This document shows, piece by piece, positions 7,396-13,985 of a stretch of DNA of 15,415 nt. Every line of letters starts with the position of its first letter. Position 1 is the first letter of the stretch. A model generated the notes under the pieces. It saw nothing but the letters and a program-made list of their open reading frames with translations. It was not told where the DNA came from and ran no database searches. Source of the stretch: JAPOKJ01 sp043767985 (GTDB lineage Bacteria > Pseudomonadota > Gammaproteobacteria > Burkholderiales > Burkholderiaceae_E); contig JAYVKZ010000188.1 of NCBI GenBank assembly GCA_043767985.1, positions 1-15,415 on the forward strand, read 5' to 3'. The position numbers were made by a program, and so were the translations under genes.

Positions 7396-9648
7396 GCCTT
7401 TGAGGAGCTCAGGCGCTTTGTCGACTTCAACGATTGGCTTCGCTTCAGCGACCGGAGCGGCGGGAGCCGCAGCCACTGGCGCAGGAGCAACAACTGCTGG
7501 CGCTGCGGCGGCAACCACTGCGGCTGGAGCCGCAGCAGCGGGTGTCGAGTGACCAGATTTTCCTGTACCCCAGATGATGCCCATGACGGGCACCAAGAGA
7601 ATGGCAACAATGTTGATGATCTTGATCAACGGGTTAACGGCTGGGCCAGCAGTGTCCTTGTAAGGATCGCCAACGGTGTCGCCAGTCACGGCTGCTTTGT
7701 GAGCGTCCGAGCCTTTGCCACCGTGATGACCTTCTTCGATGTACTTCTTGGCATTATCCCAAGCGCCGCCGCCGGTACACATCGAGATGGCTACAAACAA
7801 GCCGGTCACAATGGTACCCATCAACATACCTGCGACTGCGGCTGGGCCAAGAAACACGGCCACCAAGATTGGGATGATCACGGGGAGGATCGACGGAAGA
7901 ATCATTTCCTTGATCGCGGCCGTGGTCAAGAGATCCACCGCACGGGTGTAATCTGGCTTGGCTGTGCCTTCCATGATGCCCTTGATCTCGCGGAACTGGC
8001 GGCGAACTTCTTCAACCACCGCGCTCGCTGAGCGACCCACCGCTTCCATCGCCATGGCGGCGAACAAGAAAGGAATCAGGCCGCCAATGAACAAGCCGAC
8101 AATTACTTTGTGATTGGACAGATCGAACATGGTGTCTAGGCCAATGCTGTCCAGCGCATGGGTGTAGTCGGCAAACAATACTAAGGCCGCCAGACCGGCA
8201 GAACCAATGGCGTAGCCTTTGGTGACCGCTTTCGTGGTATTACCTACTGCGTCCAAAGGATCGGTAATGTTACGAACCGACTCTGGCAATCCAGACATCT
8301 CGGCAATACCACCCGCGTTGTCGGTGATGGGGCCGTAGGCGTCAAGTGCAACAACGATACCAGCCATCGACAACATCGCAGTGGCAGCGGTAGCAATACC
8401 GTACAGACCAGCGAACCAGTACGACGACAGAATCGCAGCGCAAACCAACAATACAGGGTAAGCGGTCGACTTCATCGACACGGCGATACCAGCGATGATG
8501 TTGGTGGCATGGCCGGTTGTTGACGCTTGAGCCACATACTTGACCGGAGCGTATTGCGTGCCAGTGTAGTACTCGGTCACCCAAACGATCAGGCCCGTGA
8601 GCACCATGCCTACGATAACGCAGCCAAACAGTTTCATGACCGTGATGTCGGTTGAGCCGAAACCGTCTTTGAAAATCCATTGGGTGACGGGATAGGCCAG
8701 GATTGTGGCGATGATGCCGGCGACTGCCAAACCTTTATACAAAGCGGGCATGACATTCGTCATGCCTGGTGTGGCTTTAACGAAGTAAGTACCGATGATC
8801 GAAGCGATGATCGAGATACCACCGAGAGCCAGTGGATACGAGACCGCAGCCCATTCCGCACCTTTCATGATCGAGGCACCCAAGAGCATGGTGGCGATCA
8901 AGGTCACGGCATAGGTTTCGAACAAGTCTGCCGCCATACCAGCGCAATCGCCTACGTTGTCACCAACGTTGTCGGCGATCACAGCAGGGTTACGTGGGTC
9001 ATCTTCTGGGATACCGGCTTCGACTTTACCGACTAGGTCGGCGCCAACGTCTGCACCCTTGGTGAAGATGCCGCCGCCCAAACGCGCGAAGATGGAGATC
9101 AAGGATGAGCCGAAGGCCAAGCCAATGAGAGGCTTGATTACGTCATGCAGATTTACCGTCTTACCCAAGCCTAGAGGGGCACTGCCCACCAAGACCATGA
9201 AGTAACCGGCCACGCCCAAAATGCCCAGACCCACCACCAACATACCCGTGATGGCGCCGCCCTTAAAGGCGACCTGTAAGGCATCGTTCAGGGAGCGAGT
9301 AGCGGCTTGGGTGGTACGCACATTCGCGCGCACTGAAACGTTCATGCCGATGTAGCCAGCAAGGCCAGACAGAATTGCACCAATTGCGAAACCAATCGCG
9401 GTAGGCCAACCCAATCCTGGGACGAAACCAACGACAAAGAACAGAACAATACCCACCATGCCGATGGTTTTGTATTGACGATTTAGGTACGCCTTAGCAC
9501 CTTGTTGAATGGCGGCTGCAATTTCTTGCATACGCGCATTGCCAGCGTCCAAGCTTAGAATTGACTTGCTCGTAATGAGCCCGTACAACACTGCTAAGAC
9601 GCCACAAATCATGGCTAGCCATAAGGCGCCCGATGCGACTCCAGTCAT
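7069..9648 (-). CDS. hppA: K+-independent H+-translocating pyrophosphatase with C-terminal OmpA-like domain
   Basis: Residues 1 to about 695 form a full membrane pyrophosphatase, an integral pump that couples PPi hydrolysis in the cytoplasm to proton export. The catalytic motifs are present: Asp-Val-Gly-Ala-Asp-Leu-Val-Gly-Lys-Val-Glu and Asp-Asn-Val-Gly-Asp-Asn-Val-Gly-Asp-Cys-Ala-Gly, followed by Met-Ala-Ala-Asp-Leu-Phe-Glu as in Rhodospirillum-type H+ pumps. Lys473 and Thr476 (Gly-Asn-Thr-Thr-Lys-Ala-Val-Thr) occupy the positions where K+-dependent enzymes carry Ala and Ala/Gly, which marks the K+-independent class. Unusually, the chain continues through an Ala/Pro/Val linker (about 700-748) into an OmpA-like domain (about 752-858) with Phe-Asp-Ser-Gly, a His-Asp-Thr-Ser-Gly motif and Ala-Arg-Arg-Val-Asp near the end. 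The C-terminus of these pumps faces outward, so the domain should sit in the periplasm. A strong GGAGG site precedes the ATG. Confidence 0.95.
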   Translation of the reverse strand: MTGVASGALWLAMICGVLAVLYGLITSKSILSLDAGNARMQEIAAAIQQGAKAYLNRQYKTIGMVGIVLFFVVGFVPGLGWPTAIGFAIGAILSGLAGYIGMNVSVRANVRTTQAATRSLNDALQVAFKGGAITGMLVVGLGILGVAGYFMVLVGSAPLGLGKTVNLHDVIKPLIGLAFGSSLISIFARLGGGIFTKGADVGADLVGKVEAGIPEDDPRNPAVIADNVGDNVGDCAGMAADLFETYAVTLIATMLLGASIMKGAEWAAVSYPLALGGISIIASIIGTYFVKATPGMTNVMPALYKGLAVAGIIATILAYPVTQWIFKDGFGSTDITVMKLFGCVIVGMVLTGLIVWVTEYYTGTQYAPVKYVAQASTTGHATNIIAGIAVSMKSTAYPVLLVCAAILSSYWFAGLYGIATAATAMLSMAGIVVALDAYGPITDNAGGIAEMSGLPESVRNITDPLDAVGNTTKAVTKGYAIGSAGLAALVLFADYTHALDSIGLDTMFDLSNHKVIVGLFIGGLIPFLFAAMAMEAVGRSASAVVEEVRRQFREIKGIMEGTAKPDYTRAVDLLTTAAIKEMILPSILPVIIPILVAVFLGPAAVAGMLMGTIVTGLFVAISMCTGGGAWDNAKKYIEEGHHGGKGSDAHKAAVTGDTVGDPYKDTAGPAVNPLIKIINIVAILLVPVMGIIWGTGKSGHSTPAAAAPAAVVAAAAPAVVAPAPVAAAPAAPVAEAKPIVEVDKAPELLKGAGFPESVSLYFDSGKHVLPADADKILEKVIAYAKSGANTKIGLSGYHDTSGDPKANAELAKNRARAAREMLVKAGVPEDRMIMVKPVSMAAGATDDKQARRVDVYPAQ

Positions 9649-9678
9649 TATCTATCCTCCAGGATGGTCTTCTAAAAA

Positions 9679-9707
9679 ATTAAAGCCTGCCGATTTTACT
9701 TCAGCAA
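9679..9707 (-). promoter_or_regulatory. Candidate sigma-70 promoter for hppA
   Basis: Read on the - strand there is TTGCTG (complement of 9702-9707), a 17-base spacer and TTTAAT (complement of 9679-9684), followed about 30 bases later by the hppA start codon with its GGAGG site. The spacing is ideal and the -10 is good, but the -35 has only three consensus bases. It lies between the adk stop and hppA, so it would let hppA be expressed separately from the adk operon. No terminator was seen after adk, so read-through is also possible. Confidence 0.35.
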
Positions 9708-9741
9708 GGTGAAATCAAGTGAACAAGTGGCTTAATTCGGA

Positions 9742-10395
9742 TTACCGCAATGCCGCAAACACTCGGCTAGTAATTGCATCAACATCGCCTTGGCCGGAGA
9801 TCTTACGATAGGCCGGCGCGAGTTGATCACCCGTCTTGGCCCAGTTGCCGTAGTAATCCACGAGTGGGCGAGTTTGTGATTGGTAGACCTCGAGGCGCTT
9901 GCGCACTGTCTCTTCTTTGTCGTCGTCGCGTTGAATCAGCGCTTCATGGGTGCTGTCGTCTTGCCCGGCGATTTTGGGCGGATTGAATTTCAGGTGATAA
10001 GTGCGACCACTCGCCACGTGGACGCGACGCCCACTCATGCGCTCAATAATGTCGGACTCGGGGACGTCGATTTCCAAAACGTAATCGAGCTTGACAGCCG
10101 CTGTCTTCATCGCATCAGCCTGGGGAATGGTGCGCGGGAAGCCGTCAAACAGATAGCCGTTTTGACAGTCTGCGTGGGTGAGACGGTCTTTGACGAGACC
10201 AATAATAATGTCGTCTGAAACCAACGCGCCGGAATCCATCACCTTCTTAGCTTGCAGGCCTAAAGGGGTTCCAGCTTTCACTGCGGCACGCAGCATATCG
10301 CCTGTCGAAATTTGCGGAATATCGAACTTTTTGCAAATAAATGTCGCTTGCGTGCCTTTACCAGCGCCCGGTGCGCCTAGCAATATCAATCTCAT
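9742..10395 (-). CDS. adk: Adenylate kinase
   Basis: The enzyme interconverts ATP + AMP and 2 ADP in the cytoplasm. The 217-residue protein starts Met-Arg-Leu-Ile-Leu-Leu-Gly-Ala-Pro-Gly-Ala-Gly-Lys-Gly-Thr, with the P-loop at 7-15. It then shows Gln-Ile-Ser-Thr-Gly-Asp-Met-Leu-Arg in the AMP-binding region, Gly-Phe-Pro-Arg-Thr near 85, and a long-form LID domain (about 122-159) containing Gly-Arg-Arg-Val-His and Arg-Asp-Asp-Asp. The LID has no zinc cysteines, as usual in Gram-negatives. The frame is open upstream to 10563, but that extension overlaps kdsB and has no family similarity. The ATG at 10395 has an AGAGGC site before it and gives the correct N-terminus. It lies 40 bases after the kdsB stop and is probably the last gene of the exbB operon. 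Confidence 0.97.
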   Translation of the reverse strand: MRLILLGAPGAGKGTQATFICKKFDIPQISTGDMLRAAVKAGTPLGLQAKKVMDSGALVSDDIIIGLVKDRLTHADCQNGYLFDGFPRTIPQADAMKTAAVKLDYVLEIDVPESDIIERMSGRRVHVASGRTYHLKFNPPKIAGQDDSTHEALIQRDDDKEETVRKRLEVYQSQTRPLVDYYGNWAKTGDQLAPAYRKISGQGDVDAITSRVFAALR

Positions 10396-10435
10396 GGATG
10401 CCTCTGAATGAAACTTTTTCAGTTCTTCTAAAACC

Positions 10436-11221
10436 TCAATTGTGCCCGAAGTTTTGTTCGAATAGCGTGCGGGTGCGATCCAAATCGGCCTGAGTGTCGA
10501 CACCCGAGGGGGGCGCTTCGTTCGTAACATGGATCGCAATACGATATCCGTGCCACAGGGCACGTAGCTGTTCTAGCGCTTCTAGCCGTTCAATCGGTGC
10601 ACTTGTAAGTTTTGGGTAAGTTTTGAGAAAGCCGACTCGATAGGCATAGAGCCCAAGATGTCTCAGGGGACGATGACCGATTTCTTCGGCGATCTTGTCG
10701 CGATCATGTGGAATCAGGGCGCGCGAGAAATACAAGGCGGTTTGCCGTGCATCCAACACCACCTTGACCACATTGGTGTTCTGGTAGTCCGCGATATCGT
10801 GGATGGGATGGGCGGCACTGGTCATTGAACAATCGGGTCGTTCGGCCAAAAGTTGGCCAACTGCGGCGATGAGATTAACTGGGATCAGCGGTTCGTCGCC
10901 CTGAACATTAATAACGATTTCGTCGTCCGCAAGACCGAGTAAGGACGCCGCCTCGGCGAGGCGATCCGTACCCGAGGCATGATCGGCGCGCGTCATGATG
11001 GCGATGTAGCCAGCAGCTCGGACGGCAGACGCCACAATCTCTGAATCGGTGGCCACCGCAAGTGCTTTAGGTTGAGCTAAGGCCACCCGTTCGGCAACGC
11101 GAACAATCATAGGCTTGCCACATAGGTCGGCCATGGGTTTATCAGGCAAGCGCGATGAGGCCATCCTGGCCGGAATGAGCACCGTGCATTGTTTGATTGA
11201 GGCAAGCGCGGACGCGTTCAT
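10436..11221 (-). CDS. kdsB: 3-deoxy-manno-octulosonate cytidylyltransferase
   Basis: KdsB activates Kdo with CTP to form CMP-Kdo, the sugar donor for the inner core of lipopolysaccharide, in the cytoplasm. The 261-residue protein carries the nucleotidyltransferase start Ile-Pro-Ala-Arg-Met-Ala-Ser-Ser-Arg-Leu-Pro-Asp-Lys-Pro (16-29), an Ala-Thr-Asp-Ser-Glu segment near 57, a Gly-Thr-Asp-Arg motif near 83, and Asn-Val-Gln-Gly-Asp-Glu-Pro-Leu-Ile near 105, which holds the metal-binding Asp. His-Leu-Gly-Leu-Tyr-Ala-Tyr-Arg and Glu-Arg-Leu-Glu-Ala-Leu-Glu-Gln-Leu-Arg follow as in the family. It is slightly longer at the N-terminus than usual (about ten residues). The ATG has an AAGG site that lies inside a small hairpin. 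It sits between the Trm112-like gene and adk, in line with a lipid A and core supply operon. Confidence 0.96.
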   Translation of the reverse strand: MNASALASIKQCTVLIPARMASSRLPDKPMADLCGKPMIVRVAERVALAQPKALAVATDSEIVASAVRAAGYIAIMTRADHASGTDRLAEAASLLGLADDEIVINVQGDEPLIPVNLIAAVGQLLAERPDCSMTSAAHPIHDIADYQNTNVVKVVLDARQTALYFSRALIPHDRDKIAEEIGHRPLRHLGLYAYRVGFLKTYPKLTSAPIERLEALEQLRALWHGYRIAIHVTNEAPPSGVDTQADLDRTRTLFEQNFGHN

Positions 11222-11224
11222 GAA

Positions 11225-11242
11225 AGACCTTGCACGAGGTCT
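11225..11242 (-). promoter_or_regulatory. Leader hairpin overlapping the kdsB ribosome binding site
   Basis: On the - strand, AGACCT and AGGTCT (complements of 11237-11242 and 11225-11230) can pair as a perfect 6-bp stem with a six-base loop. The stem ends three bases before the kdsB ATG and contains most of the AAGG ribosome binding site. It could lower kdsB translation or serve only as chance structure in the 74-base gap after the Trm112-like gene. Confidence 0.4.
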
Positions 11243-11295
11243 CGCTCTAAGTGATCATCGTAAGGACTTGACACAGGCTAAGGGCTCGACAAAGG

Positions 11296-11517
11296 CTAAA
11301 TGAGCGAGCGAGCTTCGTCGACCAGCATGCGCGCAATTCCATCTTTGACCGGAAACGCCAGTTTGTCTGCTATGCAGCGCAGCTCACTTTGTACGTCGGC
11401 GGGCATCCCGCTGGCCGCCAACTCACTCGCATCTGAGCTCGGTCGGTCGTGCTTCAGCGCACCTTTACAAATCGGGCAAACCAGGATGTCCAGGAGCCGC
11501 GAGTCTAGTGAGTTCAT
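11296..11517 (-). CDS. Trm112-family small protein (YcaR-like)
   Basis: The 73-residue protein opens with Arg-Leu-Leu-Asp-Ile-Leu-Val-Cys-Pro-Ile-Cys-Lys-Gly-Ala-Leu and ends in Asp-Lys-Leu-Ala-Phe-Pro-Val-Lys-Asp-Gly-Ile-Ala-Arg-Met-Leu, the two halves of the Trm112/YcaR family. These small proteins, often with zinc-binding cysteines, sit between lpxK and kdsB in many Proteobacteria; their role there is unclear. Cys14, Cys17 and Cys48 are visible. Usual members have about 55-60 residues. Here a Ser/Ala/Glu-rich insertion of about 19 residues (26-44) separates the halves. The ATG overlaps the lpxK stop by four bases (ATGA at 11514-11517), so translation is probably coupled. Confidence 0.88.
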   Translation of the reverse strand: MNSLDSRLLDILVCPICKGALKHDRPSSDASELAASGMPADVQSELRCIADKLAFPVKDGIARMLVDEARSLI

Positions 11518-12623
11518 GATTTAATTCTCTTGACAAGCCAGTCGATGAAACGAGGCGCTAGTTGCGTGTCACGCACTGCGACCCAAGCAAATTGAGCGCG
11601 CCCATTCGGCCATTTTACGGCGTCTTTCTCGGTCATGACGACAAAGGGCTCGTCAATCTGCTTCAGCGTTGTTTTATCTAAAGGGGCGTGATCGCCTAGG
11701 GGGTAGGGGGAGATCACTAGACCGAGTTGACGAAGTGCGCTAAAAAACGCTTGGGGTTGGGCGGTGCCTGCGATGGCTGCAAGTCCACGACCAGAGGCGA
11801 TGTCGGTGAGCTCCTTGGCCGTAATGGCCCGAAAGTCTTCTTTACTGGTTTCGCGTGTCTGCCATTGAGCGATGGGTAGGAAGCGCAATTCACTGAAATA
11901 CACGCTAAATCTTGGTTTCTTAAGGATGGTATCGAGCAATGGCTCGCCTGGTCGGGCGGCACTCGCAATGGCTACGGCCAGCTCAGGCGAATCCTCCATG
12001 CTATTGAGGATGAGCGTATCGACTTGTGCGAGCGCGGCGATGGGCTCTCGTAGAGGGCCGGCGGGCAACACCTCGCCATTGCCAAAGCCGCGGGCATCGA
12101 TCAGGCAACACTCAACCGTGCGGGGGAGGGTGCTATGTTGCAGGCCGTCGTCAGAGACGACCACATTGATTTCCGGATGTTCTTTGAGCAGAGTATTGAG
12201 CGCGCTCATTCTCTGCCCCGAGACGACCACCGGAAGTTGCGTGGACTTGGCAATCAGCACGGGTTCGTCCCCGACCGATTGGGGTCGACTTTTGGCTCGA
12301 ACCTTGAAGGCTTGATCTTCTAGCTCATAGGCCGGTGAACCGTAGCCGCTCGCAATCAACCCCACTTTGAAGCCGCGTCGGCTTAGCGCCTTGGCGATCT
12401 CTATCGTGACCGGCGTTTTTCCTGAGCCGCCCACTAATAAATTGCCGACCACAATGACTGGCACTGGCGGCCGTGCTAGTCGTCGCAGCGACTGTGTTTT
12501 GGTGATTCTCTTTTCGGCGAAAGCCGCCAATGGGCGAGCGCAAGCCATGAAAAATCGATCTCGCCAGTTGCGAGGTGGCCTAAACCAAATCGATTGCAGT
12601 TTACGTTCTAAATAGGACTTCAC
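11514..12623 (-). CDS. lpxK: Tetraacyldisaccharide 4'-kinase (lipid A)
   Basis: LpxK phosphorylates the 4' position of the lipid A precursor disaccharide-1-phosphate at the inner face of the inner membrane. The 369-residue protein has an N-terminal membrane-associated helix with Trp-Phe-Arg-Pro-Pro and Ala-Arg-Pro-Leu, then Val-Gly-Asn-Leu-Leu-Val-Gly-Gly-Ser-Gly-Lys-Thr-Pro (59-71) with the P-loop, Ser-Gly-Tyr-Gly, Gly-Asp-Glu-Pro near 119 and Ser-Asp-Asp-Gly-Leu-Gln-His near 160. Phe-Val-Val-Met-Thr-Glu-Lys-Asp-Ala-Val-Lys is near the C-terminus. All are family signatures. The start codon is GTG with a poor ribosome binding site in the 18-base gap after exbD, so expression may depend on coupling. 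It ends in an ATGA overlap with the Trm112-like gene. Confidence 0.96.
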   Translation of the reverse strand: MKSYLERKLQSIWFRPPRNWRDRFFMACARPLAAFAEKRITKTQSLRRLARPPVPVIVVGNLLVGGSGKTPVTIEIAKALSRRGFKVGLIASGYGSPAYELEDQAFKVRAKSRPQSVGDEPVLIAKSTQLPVVVSGQRMSALNTLLKEHPEINVVVSDDGLQHSTLPRTVECCLIDARGFGNGEVLPAGPLREPIAALAQVDTLILNSMEDSPELAVAIASAARPGEPLLDTILKKPRFSVYFSELRFLPIAQWQTRETSKEDFRAITAKELTDIASGRGLAAIAGTAQPQAFFSALRQLGLVISPYPLGDHAPLDKTTLKQIDEPFVVMTEKDAVKWPNGRAQFAWVAVRDTQLAPRFIDWLVKRIKS

Positions 12624-12641
12624 TTTTTTTAGGGCTTCAAG

Positions 12642-13076
12642 CTAACGCGGGGCCTGAGCGGCAATGCTAACCCGTTCCAGCCCGGCTTGGCGCGCCGCAT
12701 CCATGACGGCCACGACCGCTTGATGACTTGCCCCTGCATCTGCATAGATCAGCACGACGGTTTCCTTTTTGTCGGTCACCAGCCTTCTCATCTCCGCCGC
12801 CAAGGCCAGCGGCGCGTTAAAACTCCCGATCGCCTTGCCATCTAAACCGCGTAGGCTTGCCTGACCATCATTGCCCACGACCACCGTGATTTCTGGGGGT
12901 TTGCTGCTAGAGGCCTGATTGCGAACACTAGGCAGTTCAACTTTGAGCTCGTTGAACTTAGTATAGGTGGTGGTCACCATTAAAAAGATGAGGATCACTA
13001 AGAGTAAATCGATCAGGGGAATGAAATTAATCTCGGGATCGTCCTTGCTGGTACCAAAGCCTCGCCGGAAGTTCAT
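12642..13076 (-). CDS. exbD: ExbD/TolR-family proton-channel subunit
   Basis: The 144-residue protein has a short cytoplasmic N-terminus, one membrane helix (about 19-38) carrying the essential Asp23 in Ile-Pro-Leu-Ile-Asp-Leu-Leu-Leu-Val, and a periplasmic domain of about 100 residues ending near Val-Ser-Ile-Ala-Ala-Gln. ExbD works with ExbB as a proton-driven motor that energises TonB-dependent outer membrane uptake; the TolR and MotB-like relatives use the same helix. The ATG overlaps the exbB stop by four bases (13073-13076). No tonB, tolA or receptor gene is in the window, so the partner is unknown. The location before lpxK is a common Burkholderiales arrangement. Confidence 0.92.
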   Translation of the reverse strand: MNFRRGFGTSKDDPEINFIPLIDLLLVILIFLMVTTTYTKFNELKVELPSVRNQASSSKPPEITVVVGNDGQASLRGLDGKAIGSFNAPLALAAEMRRLVTDKKETVVLIYADAGASHQAVVAVMDAARQAGLERVSIAAQAPR

Positions 13077-13678
13077 GATTTCAATGACGCAAAGGCATCG
13101 GCAACCCGAGCGGCCGCCTGCTCCATCTCAACCAAGTAACCGTCGACTTTCGAGCGAAAGAAACGATAAAAAATCATCACAGGCACGGCAATCAAAATGC
13201 CAAAGGCGGTGTTGTAGAGGGCGGTGGAAATCCCTTGCCCAAGCTGCTGAGGGTTTGTGCCCGATGGTCCTTGAGCATGGAAAATCTCGATCATACCCAC
13301 GACCGTACCAAATAAGCCGAGCAGCGGGGCCACAGTTGCGATCGTGCCCAGGGCTGGTAGGAAGCGCTCAAGTTGATGAGCAATCAAGCGACCCGCAGAC
13401 TCCATGCCCTCGCGCATGGCGAGGCGTCCGGACGTGCGTTGGCGGATGCCTGCGGCCAAAACCTTGCCAAGCGGAGAGGCCTGGGCTAATCGGTTGGCGG
13501 CTTCGGGTGTGAGTTGTTGGTTGCGGGCCATGAGCAACACTTCTTCAACTAAGCCCTCAGGCATAATTTTCGAGCGCCCGAGCGCTAGAAACCGCTCTAC
13601 GATCAAAGCGACCGCCACTAGGGAGGTGACAATCAAAAACCAAATGGGCCAACCAGCGGCCTGAATCAATGAAAACAA
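13073..13678 (-). CDS. exbB: ExbB/TolQ-family proton-channel subunit
   Basis: The 201-residue inner membrane protein has three hydrophobic segments: about 8-27, 108-130 and 149-171, separated by a long cytoplasmic loop, as in ExbB/TolQ/MotA. The second contains Pro-Leu-Leu-Gly-Leu-Phe-Gly-Thr-Val-Val-Gly-Met, the family signature, and the third Thr-Ala-Leu-Tyr-Asn-Thr-Ala-Phe-Gly-Ile. The conserved Thr residues in both helices line the proton path with ExbD Asp23. It heads the - strand operon of envelope genes. The start is TTG at 13678. A GGAG site six bases upstream supports it, an in-frame stop lies a short way further up, and no ATG occurs before Met39. Its leader holds a 6-bp inverted repeat. 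Confidence 0.93.
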   Translation of the reverse strand: MFSLIQAAGWPIWFLIVTSLVAVALIVERFLALGRSKIMPEGLVEEVLLMARNQQLTPEAANRLAQASPLGKVLAAGIRQRTSGRLAMREGMESAGRLIAHQLERFLPALGTIATVAPLLGLFGTVVGMIEIFHAQGPSGTNPQQLGQGISTALYNTAFGILIAVPVMIFYRFFRSKVDGYLVEMEQAAARVADAFASLKS

Positions 13679-13690
13679 GAAGGGCTCCGT

Positions 13691-13708
13691 AGCTGATAAA
13701 GCTCAGCT
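13691..13708 (-). repeat. Inverted repeat in the exbB leader
   Basis: AGCTGA (13691-13696) and TCAGCT (13703-13708) form a perfect 6-bp inverted repeat with a six-base spacer, 12 bases upstream of the TTG start of exbB and just before its GGAG site. It may be a small RNA hairpin or a protein site. It has no T run and does not look like a terminator. Confidence 0.4.
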
Positions 13709-13801
13709 CTGTGTGTCGAGGGTAAAAAAGCAACGCAATCTGGCAATATCGCCATTCTAAATCGCCACGAATTGTCGTTTCTTTCTCCGATTGCAGCAAG
13801 C

Positions 13802-13810
13802 TGTGGATAA
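13802..13810 (-). promoter_or_regulatory. DnaA box, perfect consensus
   Basis: TGTGGATAA is the exact complement of the strong DnaA box TTATCCACA. It lies in the intergenic space between exbB and xseA, not in a coding region. DnaA bound here could affect either promoter or act as a minor DnaA-binding locus. Confidence 0.55.
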
Positions 13811-13813
13811 CTC

Positions 13814-13822
13814 TGTGGAAAC
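13814..13822 (-). promoter_or_regulatory. DnaA-box-like site, two mismatches
   Basis: TGTGGAAAC differs from the DnaA box complement TGTGGATAA at two positions. It starts exactly 12 bases after the perfect box and in the same orientation, which is the kind of close direct spacing used for cooperative DnaA binding. Alone it would be weak evidence. Confidence 0.35.
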
Positions 13823-13976
13823 TTGACAATCACTTAAGATGTTTATCTCGCTGTTTCCTCAATTCTTGAATTAGCTGCCGGGCTTTTGGAAATGTTTTCG
13901 AATAAAATCAAACACTTAGATGAACTGCTCTGGCTTCCCAACTTTGATTACCTTAACCTTAGTAGAATCGCGCCTT

Positions 13977-13985
13977 TGTGGATAG
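13977..13985 (-). promoter_or_regulatory. DnaA-box-like site, one mismatch, in the xseA leader
   Basis: TGTGGATAG differs by one base from the DnaA box complement and has the same orientation as the two boxes at 13802 and 13814. It ends 18 bases before the xseA ATG and a few bases downstream of the candidate -10, where a bound protein could block transcription. Confidence 0.4.

Noticed and set aside
7325..8031. Long open frames antisense to hppA on the + strand
   Set aside because: They are low-complexity, Ala- or Arg/Ser/Gly-rich shadows of the hppA linker and core, without ribosome binding sites or recognisable domains.
10396..10563. N-terminal extension of adk of 56 residues
   Set aside because: It overlaps the end of kdsB, has no adenylate kinase similarity, and the ATG at 10395 has its own ribosome binding site and gives the standard N-terminus.
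13557..13829. 90-codon frame on the - strand across the exbB start
   Set aside because: It overlaps exbB in another frame, runs through its leader and has no family resemblance.
13823..13849. TTGACA as a + strand promoter for xseA
   Set aside because: No acceptable -10 lies 16-18 bases downstream; the nearest, TATCTC, is at 15 bases and poor.
13802..13985. Chromosomal replication origin
   Set aside because: Only three boxes, two of them imperfect, and none of the genes that usually flank oriC (dnaA, dnaN, rpmH, gyrB).
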